Positions 3,976 through 5,281 of a stretch of 5,281 bases of DNA are shown here, piece by piece. The notes beneath the pieces were generated by a model. That model made no database searches. It had not been told where the DNA came from and saw only the letters and a program-made list of their open reading frames with translations. The stretch is from positions 1-5,281 of the forward strand of contig CAKUEV010000140.1 in NCBI GenBank assembly GCA_934646845.1, written 5' to 3'. Position numbers and translations under genes: made by a program. Source of the stretch: an uncultured Slackia sp. Its GTDB lineage: Bacteria > Actinomycetota > Coriobacteriia > Coriobacteriales > Eggerthellaceae. Positions within the stretch are counted from its first letter, which is position 1. Each line of letters opens with the position of its first letter.

Positions 3976-5281
3976 GTGCCCAACGACATCCCGAAAATGC
4001 AACGCGCCCTCGCAACAATGCAGCCATTTCTCGCATCGTTTCTCGGGCTCGCTGCCGTGCGCGTGTGGATGCAATCAAACCTCTTCGGCTCGTACACCCA
4101 AAGCGACGCTGGGCTTTTGTCTATCGTGAACCAGCTGTTCTACGGCCTTACCATGCTCATCGCCGCATGCATTGCATTGCGAAAAGCCCCAAGTCCCTCC
4201 GCGAGCAACGCAATCGCCTGGACGGGCTGCGTCCTTATGACCCTGTCCACCGTATTTCTCGTAGTTAATACCGAAATCCACGCCACGTGGGCATTCGCGG
4301 CAACGTGCGTTCTTGGAGGCATTGGCGGCGCTTTTGGCGGTGGCACATGGATTGCAGCCTACGTGCGCCTTGGGGTGCGCCAAGCGATTCTCTACGGATT
4401 CCTTTCGCTCGCCCTGGGCTCGCTCGGAGGCTTGGCCCTCAGCTTCATGGACGAATCGTCTGCATGCGTCACAAGCATGTTCATGCCGGCGATTTCGCTT
4501 TTGTGCTACCAAAACGCGATGAAAGCGCCTCTTGCGCCCAATTCGGAAAAGCCTGTTTACGACGACGAACCACGCAAAACGGTGGCGACGTTCCTTATTG
4601 GATTTGCAATTTTCGGCTTGGCGCTCGGCATTTCACGCGGATTCCCTATGGGAGAACCCGTGAGCATGGGCGTATCTGGCCGCATCGTGCACCAACTTGG
4701 AGTGGCTGCCATTGCCCTTTTCATCGTATGGTGGACGTGTATCGCGCAAAAACGCCTGAGCTTCATTTTTCTCTGGCGCATAGAAATAGCCTTGGTTGCC
4801 GGAGGAATGCTCCTGCTTTCCACGCTGCCCGACGAAGCCGCGCCATTCGCCATCGCTATCGTGAATATCGCCGACACGCTTATGCTTGCCGTTATTTGGG
4901 TGACCATGCAAGACATCTCGCGGCACAGCTCCATCAATCCGCTTGCAATTTACGGCTTTGCGTGGGCCGCGCGCGTTTTGGCGCGAGATCTTGGACGCGT
5001 GGCAATTATCGCGCTCGGAGCCACGGGCATTGCAAGCACAGCGGCAAATGTGATTATCGGCATCGTCGTATTCGCACTCGCCATGAGCATGGCATTGCTT
5101 CTTTCAGGAGACCTTCCCCAAACAAGGCCTCTATTCGATACGAACGGCAACGAAGCAAAACCCCGCCGAAGCGATGGGCGCGAACAAGCACGTCCCGAAC
5201 TTCACCTTGCTAACCAGAAGCTCCCCGATCAAGAAGCCGACAACGCGCTCGACAATGATGGGTCGCAAACCACACCCCGCA
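3976..5281 (+). CDS. Polytopic membrane protein, probable transmembrane LuxR-type regulator (3' end outside window)
   Basis: An open frame of 435 codons runs from a GTG with a good ribosome site to the right edge with no stop codon, so the protein is incomplete. Hydrophobic segments lie at about residues 17-31, 46-68, 79-98, 104-128, 136-157, 163-179, 203-219, 238-257, 263-284, 289-311, 320-336 and 342-376, consistent with roughly 10-12 membrane helices; the last stretch may hold two. A charged break at 183-202 splits two halves of about six helices each, as in transporter-derived sensor domains. After residue 377 the chain turns hydrophilic and rich in Pro, Asp, Gln and Asn for about 58 residues, like a cytoplasmic linker. 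In Eggerthellaceae this arrangement, encoded divergently from a Tat flavin reductase, usually ends in a LuxR helix-turn-helix domain; that part would lie past 5281 and is not seen. A short motif ISRGFPMG (219-226) after the seventh helix resembles those regulators. It probably senses a small molecule and controls the reductase. A major-facilitator transporter is the main alternative. Confidence 0.75.
   Translation, partial: MPNDIPKMQRALATMQPFLASFLGLAAVRVWMQSNLFGSYTQSDAGLLSIVNQLFYGLTMLIAACIALRKAPSPSASNAIAWTGCVLMTLSTVFLVVNTEIHATWAFAATCVLGGIGGAFGGGTWIAAYVRLGVRQAILYGFLSLALGSLGGLALSFMDESSACVTSMFMPAISLLCYQNAMKAPLAPNSEKPVYDDEPRKTVATFLIGFAIFGLALGISRGFPMGEPVSMGVSGRIVHQLGVAAIALFIVWWTCIAQKRLSFIFLWRIEIALVAGGMLLLSTLPDEAAPFAIAIVNIADTLMLAVIWVTMQDISRHSSINPLAIYGFAWAARVLARDLGRVAIIALGATGIASTAANVIIGIVVFALAMSMALLLSGDLPQTRPLFDTNGNEAKPRRSDGREQARPELHLANQKLPDQEADNALDNDGSQTTPR

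Noticed and set aside
4287..5213. A 308-codon open frame on the + strand
   Set aside because: It overlaps the membrane-protein frame that begins with a ribosome site at 3976. The 4287 frame is Arg- and His-rich without membrane segments, while the 3976 frame shows regular hydrophobic helices.
1..5281. CRISPR arrays, insertion sequences, tRNA or rRNA genes
   Set aside because: No regularly spaced repeats, transposase-like frames, terminal inverted repeats or RNA gene folds were seen.

Overview
The window looks like chromosomal DNA from an anaerobic actinobacterium of the Coriobacteriia, most likely the Eggerthellaceae (Eggerthella, Slackia, Adlercreutzia and relatives). This rests on GC-rich coding sequence and on a gene pair typical of that group: a Tat-exported FAD reductase of the fumarate reductase/flavocytochrome c superfamily, transcribed away from a polytopic membrane protein resembling the transmembrane LuxR-type regulators of these bacteria. 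The taxonomic call is inference; there is no rRNA or tRNA gene here.

Layout from left to right. Positions 1-84 hold no gene that can be supported. A bidirectional hairpin terminator (85-113) ends a leftward transcription unit. That unit contains a small alpha-helical lipoprotein of unknown function (694 down to 143) and, upstream of it, a GCS2-family glutamate-cysteine ligase (2019 down to 736). The two are 41 bases apart, and a possible internal promoter overlaps the ligase stop codon. The 256-base gap 2020-2275 holds the ligase leader, with a small hairpin near its ribosome binding site, and a strong bidirectional terminator (2183-2220) that ends the next leftward gene. That gene (3763 down to 2276) encodes the exported FAD reductase. 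A 212-base divergent control region (3764-3975) carries a good leftward promoter, a weaker rightward promoter, two inverted repeats and a 10-bp tandem repeat. The rightward gene starts at a GTG at 3976 and runs open off the right edge. It encodes about ten to twelve membrane segments and then a hydrophilic linker, and any DNA-binding domain must lie beyond 5281.

Functional reading. The right half looks like a substrate-sensing respiratory module: a membrane regulator senses a compound and controls the divergent gene for an exported flavin reductase that probably uses a related compound as terminal electron acceptor. The reductase has no haem or FMN-binding domain, and its C-terminal motifs differ from those of true fumarate reductase, so both its substrate and its electron donor are open. 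The left half is a separate unit that would make gamma-glutamylcysteine in the cytoplasm, together with a surface lipoprotein whose three-fold internal repeat appears not to match a family I can name.
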